From positions 10,571,884-10,635,883 of the forward strand of contig JAOANR010000010.1 in NCBI GenBank assembly GCA_030278955.1: a stretch of DNA of 64,000 nt, given 5' to 3'. Positions 35,786-45,486 of this stretch are shown one piece after another; within the stretch, counting starts at the first letter, position 1; each line of letters opens with the position of its first letter. The position numbers and the translations under genes were made by a program. The notes under the pieces were generated by a model. That model ran no database searches, was not told the DNA's origin, and worked only from the letters and a program-made list of their open reading frames with translations. Source of the DNA: Hygrophila difformis. Lineage: Eukaryota > Streptophyta > Magnoliopsida > Lamiales > Acanthaceae.

Positions 35786-36479
35786 GACACATGTCAGAAA
35801 AGTAAAGTGGAACAGTGGCATGCATTGTGTGTGATCTCACCCATTTCAGATTCAAAAGCTAAACTAAGCTAAAAATAACAAAACAGAATTTGAATCTAGC
35901 TAGAACATGCTTGAACATAAAAGAAATAAAACAAACTTAAAACTTAAGAAACCCTAATCTGAGCTTGATCACCCATAAGCATACGACATTATCCAAAGAA
36001 AAGTCACCAAGCAGTGACATTAAAGTGCAAAATAAGGATCAAATGACCCAAAGAAAATGAAAGCAGTAAGATCCATGGGGTGTGAGACCCATTTCATGAT
36101 TTTTGGGTCACAAATGGAGAATGTTTTCCCATATTATTAAATGGTGCTGTTAATACCCATGATTTGGGTATTACAAACCTTTGAACAAAAGTTTAGAACA
36201 AGAAATAAAATGTAAAAACTGGCTCTCTACACTAAAATGCAATAAACTACATCTAACTAATGCTTAAATTAAATAATACAAGAAAAACCTAACTAAACTA
36301 CCCTAAACTAAACTAACTACTGAACTCCCAACTTGTCTTCAAGAATGTATGTTCTCTCTAAAATTCTTCCCCTTTTCTAGCTCAAAGGAAACACCTCATA
36401 TTTATAGAGGGGAAACCCTAAGCTCATGGGCCTTGATTTGAGCCCATTGTGTCTCAAGACATCACTCACATCACAGCTT

Positions 36480-36730
36480 TGTCTCGGAGCACCAGGTTTG
36501 GTCGCGGAACACACTGCATGTGGCAAAGCTTCTCGACTGGGTCTTGTGTCTCTAAAAGTGCATCTTTGTCGCGGAATGGACCTTTGTCGCGGAACGGGAC
36601 ATCGCGACAAAGGTATCGCGACAACGGGCTCTGGCTGGTCTTCTCCTTCATCTGAGCTTGCTTGGTCGCGGAACCCTCCTTTGTCGCGGAAACATGCATC
36701 GCGACAAAGGGGCTTCCGCGACAAAGGTGT
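36480..36730. repeat. Second palindrome cluster in LTR, upstream of the TATA box
   Basis: Half-sites gtcgcggaa and cgcgacaa alternate in inverted pairs (for example 'tttgtcgcggaacgggacatcgcgacaaagg' split as gtcgcggaac / atcgcgacaaa). Equivalent copy at 49476-49726. On the minus strand it is upstream of the putative promoter. Confidence 0.8.
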
Positions 36731-37043
36731 TCCTGGGCCTGCTGGATTGGGCCAGATGGGCCGAAAGTATTCTTTTTGTGGGCTTTTTCTCTCTTTTTCC
36801 CATCTTTTTCATTCCTTTTTCTTTTCTCTTCTTTTTCTCATGTTTTTGGATTTTTTCTAACATAAATATGTAATAACATTACATATTTATGTCTTTTTCA
36901 CACCAGCTTATTATTTTTACAATTATGCATAAATCAGTCCAATTCGACTGCTTTCTTACTTAATGTAAGACCGGAATGCGATCAAATGCCCGTTTAGGAC
37001 ACGGAAATGGATTGAAAATAATGGTCATTTCTGACCATTATCA

Positions 37044-38715
37044 ACATCCTCACATTTGATACTGATCGTCCCCGAGCAGTCAGAGTCAATGTTCGTAAGA
37101 ACACGGACTCTACATATTCAATTCATTTTCGTGGCTTCATAAATCACATTCTTTTTGGATTGGGATAAGATAATAAAAAACTACAAGTATTAAACTCCCT
37201 TGATTGCAGTGTTTAATAAAATGATACTTGCTCACTATATCGGGCCTACAAATCAAACATTATTATCAACCCTTCATGAACATCATGTTTGAAAGATGCA
37301 AAGATTACGGACGAGAATCAAGGGATGACATGAACATATGCAATAAAACAGAGCCTCACATATAAGAGAATCGGAAAATTCACTCACTCTCAATCAGGTG
37401 TTTAATCATGAATGCTCAAAATCAAATTTAATTAAATTATCCCATAAGCTTGCAATCGGACCAACTCGCCACCGGCTCATTTCTTCAAATCGAGATCATG
37501 AGGTCTTATTTAAGGGTTGTGATGGGGCATACGGTTGTAACATTAGGTAGGAAAGGGAATTTATTGGGCTAAAAGTGGCAAGAATTAATTCTATCGTGAT
37601 ATGGCATATTTATTTAAATTTTTATGATCATCAATATTTTTCTTTCTTTCTTTTGCTTTTCTCCTTCTATTGCATGACATTAGACTATGTCTAATTTGCT
37701 TTGTCATTTGCAATTTATTTGTGTTGAATGTTGAATGGAGTTCAACTTTTTTTTTTTTTTAACTTTTTCTTTTTCTTTTCTTTTCTCTCTCTCTTTTTTT
37801 TTGAATCGATTTATAACATACCGATTAACATGGATTGATGATAATAAGTTTAATGCCTTTGATAGAATTTATCCTTGCACACTTGGGTTTGAATTTCTTG
37901 GTCTTTTTAGAAGGCTAGGAATAATATAGAGGGCTTCAAAGAAAAATTAGGCTTAAGGCTCAAAGTGGTTAATCCTAAAAGGGAAATATATTTTTGGGTT
38001 TGGATTTCAAAAGAAGGCCAAAATTTTGAGTTTTTCTAAATGCCTCGATCATATGCTCGATTTCGGGAATATGGCATGGTCTTGAATCGGTTCCAACTGC
38101 AAGTTCTAGTTTTCTTTAATCAAAATGATTCACACATCAAAGAGAAGAATGAGTAAAAGTGACTCATGGCTCAAATCTCACCAGGTTGGGTTGATTCATG
38201 TCATGCAATATTCTCAAATTTAATCAAAGCTTAACTCTAACATTCTATTCAATCGAAATCTCTAACATGCAGATTTATTACCCAATAAGCTGATCGCATC
38301 ATTAAATTTTTATAGCTCAAAACCTTAGGAATTCATTTCATGCATGTCTTCAATTATATTATCCCAATTTAAAAGTTTGAAAATTTAATCACAAGCTTAA
38401 ATTCAACATGTGAATTTAGAGCAAGTTTATGCATATTTTTGCTGGTTATTTAATTTAAAGCAGTAAAGAGGCACTGCTGACATACAGAGTATGTCCACAG
38501 CATATTTTTGGCCTGACAGTCACTTATTCATCTTGGACTGTGCAGGCATCTTTTCAAGAATAAAATTGTTTGGACTGCAAAATTCCAAAATTAAAACAGT
38601 GAATGATATCAATTACAAGAGATTCCATTGCAATCAGAACGATTTTGCACAAGGGAAATGAAATTCTCTTATATGATATTTACAATTATGCTCGATTGAT
38701 ATGACAATTACACAC
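37044..38715 (-). other. 3' non-coding part of the large element, with PPT
   Basis: No gene seen. The purine-rich tract AAATGTGAGGATGT (minus strand, 37057-37044) directly borders the LTR start TGATAATGG and is the likely polypurine tract that primes plus-strand synthesis. The rest is AT-rich; T-rich runs at 37745-37800. Confidence 0.65.
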
Positions 38716-39231
38716 TCAATCTGTTTTCTCTCCTGGCTGACTCGATGGTCCCGCTGCATCTGATGGAGATGGGGGTGGCTTGGGAAGTTGACTGATGAGT
38801 GCTTGCATCAGTGTTTCCATCATCTTGCGCTGCTTTTCTTCATTCTCCACTCTTTCTCTATGCATGCGCTCTTCTCTTTCCATCATCATTTTCTTGAATT
38901 CCTCATCTCTCTTTTCCTTCTCCTGCTTCTCCTTTCGCTTCTCTTCCTTTTCTCTCCTACGCTCTTGGCGTTCTTCTTCTCTCTCCCTCCTTCGCTCTTC
39001 ACGCTCCTCTTCGGCCCTTTTTCGCTGTTCCTCTTGGCTTGCCATAACTACATTAGTCATGGACTTCATTCCCTCGAGCACAGATTGACTCATCCTGCTC
39101 ACCATCTCAATTGCTTGGGAATCAGCAGGGAATTGAGATACGTTCTGGCTTTGAGGAGGCATCTGAGGTTGAGGTTGAGTCGGAGGTGGAATTGGAGCTG
39201 CCGGAACTGGAATCGGCGTCTCTGAATGTTC
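38716..39231 (-). CDS. Charged coiled-coil extension behind the stop of the 1,290-codon ORF
   Basis: The reading frame of the long ORF continues after its stop codon (39232-39234) for 172 more codons to a stop at 38716-38718; its first ATG is at 39162. The segment begins Pro/Gln-rich. About 75 residues made almost only of Glu, Arg and Lys follow (a long predicted coiled coil or single alpha helix), then a Pro/Ser-rich end. It is either the natural C-terminus of the long protein cut off by a recent nonsense mutation, or a separate small ORF. Sharing of frame favours the first view. Confidence 0.55.
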   Translation of the reverse strand, partial: EHSETPIPVPAAPIPPPTQPQPQMPPQSQNVSQFPADSQAIEMVSRMSQSVLEGMKSMTNVVMASQEEQRKRAEEEREERRREREEERQERRREKEEKRKEKQEKEKRDEEFKKMMMEREERMHRERVENEEKQRKMMETLMQALISQLPKPPPSPSDAAGPSSQPGEKTD

Positions 39232-42200
39232 TTAATCTGCAGGAGGCTCTTCTTGGACATTCGAAGGTCCTGCATCAGCACAGGTTTTCTGTGTTCCCTT
39301 CTTTGTCTTGGGCTGTCTCTTTCTTTTTCTCGATGCTTGCCCACTTGATATGAAAGAGGATTGGTCATCCGGATTGTCTCTGCCGAACATTTGAGGAAGA
39401 GAATACTTAATACTCTCACACAGGGGAAATCTCGGCACACTGATGGGTGGGTTTACTTTCACCACTGTGTCACCCTCAAAAGCACTCAAATCAACTCCCT
39501 GAGCAATGCAGATTCTCCTAATCAGATTTGGATAGCATAGCACCTGTCTGTCCTCTATCTGGGTTATCATCACTTCGAACACATGCTTCCTCACATTCAG
39601 TTTTGCTCCGCTCCACATTCTTGCAAATCCCATTAGTACATTCCCAGATGTGGTGTGCGGATGCGAATTGGGCCGGATCTTGGACATGTAGAACTCATAG
39701 GTTGGCATGAACTGTATCCGCAGCCATTTTGCATTGAATATGTGTCCTGGGGCAGTCACGCTTGTCATGCTGTTAGCCAAGGTTGCATACTTCGCATATT
39801 CGCTCGTCTTGGCTCTCTTTGTCATGATCTCATCAGGGGGAAATTCACTTTTAATGTCCGGAGTCCCAAAGAACTGATTCAGCCAGTCAGGTGCAATGTT
39901 TATCACTTGTCCTCGGATCCACGTTGTTCTGGCAGCTTTATCAATGTTGCAGAAGAATTCCTTTGTTAGCTCCACGAGGCCATCTTCGTCATGATGTAGC
40001 ATGAAGTTACCCCACTCTTGATTTCTGTAGAAAGTCTCAACAGTGGGGTGTGACAATGCATCGGGTCTGAATCCTTTATCCGACACTATCATTTTCTGCA
40101 ACTTCTTATACTTTTCTGCATTCTCTTTGTTGCCATTGAACTTGATCTGCATCTGTTCTGCACTCAGCTTTTTCTTCTCATACCCCTTTGAAACGCCCAT
40201 CCTTTGCCTCACAGTATTCTCAGACCAGAACTCGACTGGCCGAATGGATCCGACAGATTCGTCGTCGCTCGTGTGCCAGTTTGTTTGATCGTCTCCTTCC
40301 TGTGGCTGGTCATCCCTTGGTTCAGCCTCATCTCTCCTCTGACTTGGCTCTCCTTCTCCATGAGCTGTTTCATCTCCGAATTCCTCCTCAACCTGTTTAA
40401 TTACATTTTTCATTGTATTGAGTTCACAATTTACAGGCAAAGAAGATGTAGTTACATGAAAATTACGGTCATCAACATCAGTTGATACCTCCTCCTCCTC
40501 CCTAATTCTTGCAGCTCGTCCAACTGGACATTGCAAAATAGGCGCCATCTGGTCCATGAATTCTTGCTCCTCCTGCCGAGCTTCTTCTTCTGAATCATTT
40601 CCCTCTGCAGCTTCAGTCACAATTTCCTGAACATTTTCCTTAAGCGCAGAGGCCATGGGATGGTCGCCTGGCTGTTTTTCCAAGGTTTTGGCCAGTGCTA
40701 CCGGATCTATGGAATCTTGTGGTCCTTCTGACTGTTCAGGCTGGTGCGATGGGCCTTCTTGAGTGATGAATTCTTCAATTCTGGCCGTGCGCACGAGAGG
40801 ATCAATCAATTGACCCACTTCTGTCTGATATCTGATTTGATTTGGCTTTTCGCCAGCATCAATTCTCGTTTCAATCTGTTCGTTGATGTTCTGCCTCAAT
40901 TCTTCCCGAAGTGTCTCAGCACTACGAATAAAAGGGCCAGTCCATCCTGGTGGTTGTTCTTCTTTGATCTTCAATCCCTTTCCTTCGACTCCACCAGTGA
41001 TCTTCAGCTCGAAGTCTTCCTCATCACCCTGTTCAGCCTCTCCAGATTTCCTGCTTTCCAGATCAGCTTGCATTTTCTTGGCAGTCTCTTCGTCCTTCGT
41101 CTGCTGAATATTCTTTCTGATCTGCTCTTCCTCTGCAGCTTTCTTTTTCATTGCCAAGCATTCTTCCTCAGTCACTTTCTCTACTCCCGAACCACCTGTT
41201 ACTTGATCCAGCAGACCAGCTAATGCAAGTTCATCATTTTGCATTTTTTTGGCTAGCTCAGCATCAAATGCCACTTGATGCTTCTTTTTCGGGGGTGGTG
41301 GTGGCATCGGTTTCTTACCTCTGTCCTTGGGATCTGTGGGCTCTGCCACTTTCCTAACAGTTGGCTCAGGTTCCTTGATCTCCACTTTCTTTTCCGGAGC
41401 TCTTGCTGGTTTATCCTTGTCAGCAGATTTTATCAACCTTCTCCTCGTTCCCGGTTGAGGTGCTGGCTGACCTTCAGATGTGACATCAATACTGGATGTC
41501 TGCTCGGGCGGTATGGGTGCCTTAGTGGTGGCAGGTGCTGCAGCAGGTGTTGTCATTTCAGTCTGAGCTGGCTGTACTGGAGCCCGGACTGCTTCCTGCT
41601 GCACCACTGGCTCGGACGTAGCAAATTTTTGCACTTCAGTCTGCCCTCTTGGCGGTAAAGCCGAAGCTTGTACTGCTGGCTGGGTAGGCTGTGGGTTGGC
41701 CTCAGGGGGAGTGGAGAAGTAGGCATCAATCTCAGCGTCGGGATCTTCTTCTCTGTTTGGTTCACCCACATAGCCTAGTTGCTTCTCGGCGCGCTGTAAA
41801 TAATCCTCAATGAAACTCTTTTGAGTGATTCTCCCCAGCTGGTCCTCCCAGTCCTTCTTGATCTTGGTGCAGAACTTACTCCGAACGTTGTTGTTGTAGT
41901 GCAAGATCTTCTTCCCGTTTGCAGTGCTATTACAGTATTCAAGTGCAAACTTGTCCATTTCCATGATCAAATCCCAGTAGGAATCCCTGTACTGATTCAT
42001 CATGCCTCCTACTAGATCCTTTTGAATTCCTTCAAGGTAGGACATGTCTTCTGCCGAATCATACGTGAGATACAACCCAGCCTCAGTTTTTGATAGTAAA
42101 TTGAACTGCCTTTCCTTTTTCTTTTTGGGTTTCCAGCCACCTTTGCGTATATCCACTTGCAGCTGGTCCCTTAATACTGCTATGTGCTGGGGAAATTCAT

Positions 42201-43104
42201 CATCCTTGTTTGTTCCGTACCGTCCATACCTTCTATGCGTGAAGATGGTTTCAAGTACCTCATCTGCAGGTAACACTACTCCTTCTTCCAGAAAGGACTT
42301 AGTGATACTTGTATTGCCTTTTCCCCAGACCGTAGTCAGTTCGTCCCATTGATCGCGTGCATCCTTGATCATCTTCCTCATTGTGTTCAACAATGAGGTG
42401 TTGTGGCTTTGTTCAAATTTCTCAGCGTTTTTGAGGCGTTTGTACAGATTGAAGGTCAGCTCTCGATGCCTGGCACGAGCTAGATCTGTAATCCACCTCT
42501 GCTCCACTGGTCCTTTTGCTTCAAACAGATACGGATTCCACTTGAACGGGAATGCTTCATACATCATGATGGCCCCACTGTTTATGACCCTACTTAGATC
42601 CATCTGCTTGTGCTCGAAGGCCATCCGAACTTGAGGATCTATGATCTGATTAGGGATGATGATGTCAAAGTCAGCTATATTTGGGTCTTTCGTCCCCTTT
42701 TCCACATGTCGGTTCCACACAGCCCTGTGCTCTTTGAACTTTAACTGGATGCGTTCGTGGTGGACTTCTGGAGTTGTCTTTTCATCTTGGGGGGCATGTT
42801 CCATCATCCTCATCCAAAACTTCTTCAGAAAGTGATAGTAGTCCCTCTCTATCGATGCAGCAACTATCGTTCTTTCCTCTGGAGGAATATGCACGTCCCA
42901 TCCCGGGGAAAGTTTCAGCTTTTCATCCGTAGTGTGGTCCAGAGGTACTTTGTAAACTGATTTGATGGCATCTCTCGTGTCCTTAATCTCCGTTCGATCA
43001 ATTGAGGCCTGCTTGCCAGCAGCCTCATATGTGCAGTCTGGTAACCCGATACCTGATTGTACTACCAAGTCATTCCTGAAAAAGGCCAAAGTGTTTAGAT
43101 GCAT
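39232..43104 (-). CDS. 1,290-aa ORF with putative plant transposon protein domain
   Basis: By far the longest ORF of the large element. Residues 1-420 form an alpha-helical region that I do not recognise. Residues ~470-620 are Pro/Gln/Ala-rich and low complexity. Residues ~620-950 are acidic and rich in Glu/Lys helices. Residues ~1010-1220 resemble the 'putative plant transposon protein' domain often found in plant retrotransposon ORFs (FFCNID..., WIRGQVINIAPDWLNQFFG, FARMWSGAKLNVRKHVFEVM). A basic stretch RKRKRQPKTKK near 1247 may be a nuclear signal. Function is unknown; in Athila-like elements such ORFs occupy the env-like position after pol. The first codons read through a polypyrimidine-CAG (near 43080) that looks like an intron 3' splice site, so the true start may be spliced. 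Confidence 0.75.
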   Translation of the reverse strand: MHLNTLAFFRNDLVVQSGIGLPDCTYEAAGKQASIDRTEIKDTRDAIKSVYKVPLDHTTDEKLKLSPGWDVHIPPEERTIVAASIERDYYHFLKKFWMRMMEHAPQDEKTTPEVHHERIQLKFKEHRAVWNRHVEKGTKDPNIADFDIIIPNQIIDPQVRMAFEHKQMDLSRVINSGAIMMYEAFPFKWNPYLFEAKGPVEQRWITDLARARHRELTFNLYKRLKNAEKFEQSHNTSLLNTMRKMIKDARDQWDELTTVWGKGNTSITKSFLEEGVVLPADEVLETIFTHRRYGRYGTNKDDEFPQHIAVLRDQLQVDIRKGGWKPKKKKERQFNLLSKTEAGLYLTYDSAEDMSYLEGIQKDLVGGMMNQYRDSYWDLIMEMDKFALEYCNSTANGKKILHYNNNVRSKFCTKIKKDWEDQLGRITQKSFIEDYLQRAEKQLGYVGEPNREEDPDAEIDAYFSTPPEANPQPTQPAVQASALPPRGQTEVQKFATSEPVVQQEAVRAPVQPAQTEMTTPAAAPATTKAPIPPEQTSSIDVTSEGQPAPQPGTRRRLIKSADKDKPARAPEKKVEIKEPEPTVRKVAEPTDPKDRGKKPMPPPPPKKKHQVAFDAELAKKMQNDELALAGLLDQVTGGSGVEKVTEEECLAMKKKAAEEEQIRKNIQQTKDEETAKKMQADLESRKSGEAEQGDEEDFELKITGGVEGKGLKIKEEQPPGWTGPFIRSAETLREELRQNINEQIETRIDAGEKPNQIRYQTEVGQLIDPLVRTARIEEFITQEGPSHQPEQSEGPQDSIDPVALAKTLEKQPGDHPMASALKENVQEIVTEAAEGNDSEEEARQEEQEFMDQMAPILQCPVGRAARIREEEEVSTDVDDRNFHVTTSSLPVNCELNTMKNVIKQVEEEFGDETAHGEGEPSQRRDEAEPRDDQPQEGDDQTNWHTSDDESVGSIRPVEFWSENTVRQRMGVSKGYEKKKLSAEQMQIKFNGNKENAEKYKKLQKMIVSDKGFRPDALSHPTVETFYRNQEWGNFMLHHDEDGLVELTKEFFCNIDKAARTTWIRGQVINIAPDWLNQFFGTPDIKSEFPPDEIMTKRAKTSEYAKYATLANSMTSVTAPGHIFNAKWLRIQFMPTYEFYMSKIRPNSHPHTTSGNVLMGFARMWSGAKLNVRKHVFEVMITQIEDRQVLCYPNLIRRICIAQGVDLSAFEGDTVVKVNPPISVPRFPLCESIKYSLPQMFGRDNPDDQSSFISSGQASRKRKRQPKTKKGTQKTCADAGPSNVQEEPPAD

Positions 43105-45465
43105 CCAACTTTTTATAACTTTTTCAAAGATTACTCAAGTTTGAAAATCAACATCCTCACATTTTGAGCTTTGCTAAGCTCGAAATGTGATTTAAGTGAT
43201 TTAATCTTGAGTTTATTAAAAGATCCAAAGATACGGTACTTATGCCTTAGGACCTAGAAGGAGATATCTTAATTGGACTATTGAGTCCAATCAAGAGGGA
43301 TAAATAAAAATAAAGTGGTCATTGGACCGAAAATTCTCTTTTTAATGGGCTATTGGGCCCAAAAGTTTGTTTTTTGAATTTTATTAAACAAGTTCGAAGC
43401 ACTTGTTGAAAGTGGAACGAAATGATGGCGATGGAATGGATTGCTCGAGAATGGAATGTGCAATGAAGACGTGGAGGAGTGGATTCGCTATTTCCGGATT
43501 GTTTGGACTGTCACTGGACAGTTAAAACGTTCAAGAAAATTTCAAACACTATTTTTTAATTTTGAAAAGGTTGACTTAATTGTATTTAATGAAAAGTGGG
43601 ATGTGTGTGGTCCCATTTTTGGATTTTGTAAAAAGATAGCAGTTGAGGTGGCAAAAATACTGCTACTTAACTCACACTCTTAGTTCCATTGGGAACAAAA
43701 ACACATTTGTCAACCAAAATTCCTAGTACTATTTTTGTCTTTTTGCGAGAAAGTGATTGGCCAAAGGGACTTTGGTGTGCACAGACATGCCAAAACAATA
43801 CAAACACTCACTTTCCTCAATTTCTGCACACACACACAGACATACCATAACAGGGAAAAACAACATTAAATGCAAACAGGCATGCAATATTCATGAGCAC
43901 AGTAAGGCAAAAACATAAGATCATCCTCTTATCCTGGCTAAAACATGGAATTTTGGCGAAAAATTTCCACAGGTTTAAGACAGAATAAAATAAACCTAGG
44001 AACCCTAGAATTCAAAGGTTCAACAATGGCGGCCTCCAAGACCCTATTGCCTCCTAAGTTCTCTAAAAAGTCCTAAGTTCAAAAATCAAAATGCCCCACA
44101 GCAATCGAACACTCCCTAGTTGGTAAAATAATCTCCCCATCTTCCCATCATGCCCGGCCAACACCCAAATAAAACCCACTCGAATACTGCCCACAACAAA
44201 ACATCCTCCGGAATGAACTCTAATAAGCAAATCAGACCATAATAATGCATATTCATACATTTTTCAAGTTCCACACATCAAAAATTTCCAGAATCTCTAG
44301 ACTCGCGAAAACAGGGGCTCGAGAATACGCAAGAATCGGATGGAAAGCACTTACCAGGGTTCGGTCTGCTTCGGGGGCGAAGATGAAGATGGAGGTTCCA
44401 TTGGGTTCGCGAAAATTGGGCAGAGTAACGCCTGGAAGTAGTAGGAATTGAGTGCGAGGAACACTGTGGTGTTCTTCGGGGAAGGTTTTCCGCGTATGAG
44501 CAGTTTTCAAAAATTTTCTAAGTGTGGGAGTGTGGGGAAGAAGAGGGAGGGGAAGGGGTTTAAATACTAATGGGCCGGTCGCGGAACCCTAGCCCATTGT
44601 CGCGGAACAGGGTTGCGCGACCAGGCTCGGCGACATCAGAGGCGTCGCGGAATATGGAACTTTGTCGCGGAGTCATACTCCGCGACAAAGGGTACCGCGA
44701 CAAAATAGTAAGGAAGAATGGGGTGAAGTGTGCTCGGGTCGTGGAACAGGAGCTTTGTCGCGATGCAGTGCTCCGCGACAAAGTGTTCCGCGACAAAGAC
44801 GATCAGAGTTCAGGGATGAGTGAAATTTTGTCGCGGAGTTGCACTTGGTCGCGATGCTGGGCACCGCGACAAAATGGTTACTCCGCGACAAAGATAAACA
44901 AGGTTTGATGATAAAGGGAACTTTGTCGCGGAGTTGCACTTGGTCGCGGAACGTTGTTCCGCGACAAACTTTTTGAATTTTCAAATTTTCAACGGACTGG
45001 GCCCGAGTGTGATGTTGGGCCTGCGTCCATTTTATTTGACTTGGACCTGAATGAATTCAGTCCAAATAAATTCAAAACATTGGGCCATTATTTAAATAGT
45101 CTACGTGCATAAAATTAGGTTGGGTCAGTTCCATTTATCTGCGAGATTTATTCCGGATCTTAAATTGCTTTAAATTCCGAAAATAATTTCTCAGATTTGT
45201 GGAATTTTCCCAACCAAGAACCTGGTTTTCCATGCTTTTTCTGCTCCTTCTTTTTGGGTGGTTCCGAATTTCCTGCAAGACAGATAAATACCCATTAGGT
45301 TAGGTTTTCTCCTCAGTTCAACATCCTCACATTTAGAGTCTTGGTACTCTAAATATTCAATTAATCTTGAGGGTACTTTTTCTGTTCTGGATTAGATATA
45401 TTACATTAAACTAAGCTGATCTATGAGTAATCAGGAATGTAATTCTCTTAATAAACGACGCTGCA
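43105..45465 (-). other. 5' leader of the large element, with an internal promoter-like module
   Basis: No gene recognised. Contains the palindrome cluster at 44577-44968, a TATA-like tatttaaa (minus strand, about 44558-44565) just downstream of it, then a pyrimidine-rich leader. It also has two internal copies of the PPT-like 17-mer (45318-45334 and 43148-43164), each followed by a polypyrimidine-CAG splice-acceptor-like sequence. Confidence 0.6.
44577..44968. promoter_or_regulatory. Internal palindrome cluster with downstream TATA-like sequence
   Basis: At least eight half-sites gtcgcggaa / ttccgcgac, arranged mostly as inverted pairs, the same motif as in both LTRs but in different flanking sequence. 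On the minus strand the cluster is followed at once by ggcccattag-tatttaaaccccttcccctccc, which looks like a TATA box and pyrimidine-rich start region. It could drive the long ORF about 1.45 kb downstream. Confidence 0.55.
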
Positions 45466-45486
45466 TCCTCCCCGGCAACGGCGCCA
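45466..45486 (-). other. Primer-binding site of the large element
   Basis: TGGCGCCGTTGCCGGGGAGG on the minus strand, directly after the LTR end TTTCA. It matches the site used by Athila-like elements (tRNA-Asp type by family knowledge). Identical to the site at 58833. Confidence 0.88.

Larger units (their letters stand above)
32490..37043 (-). repeat. Long terminal repeat (3' LTR of the minus-strand element)
   Basis: 4,554 bp, nearly identical to 45487-50039. Contains palindrome clusters at 35307-35785 and 36480-36730, and a TATA-type sequence tataaatatg (minus strand) at about 36397-36406 downstream of the second cluster. Small reading frames running through the palindromes are not genes. 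Confidence 0.92.

Noticed and set aside
35420..36873. Many overlapping ORFs on both strands in the LTRs (also 48229-49869 and 44560-44984)
   Set aside because: They are translations of the GTCGCGGAAC/GTTCCGCGAC palindrome arrays and GC-rich flanks; products are Arg/Ser-rich, on both strands, and without domains.
38788..39225. Plus-strand ORF of 145 codons rich in Leu, Phe and Ser
   Set aside because: It is the complement of the Glu/Arg/Lys coiled-coil coding strand; composition explains it.
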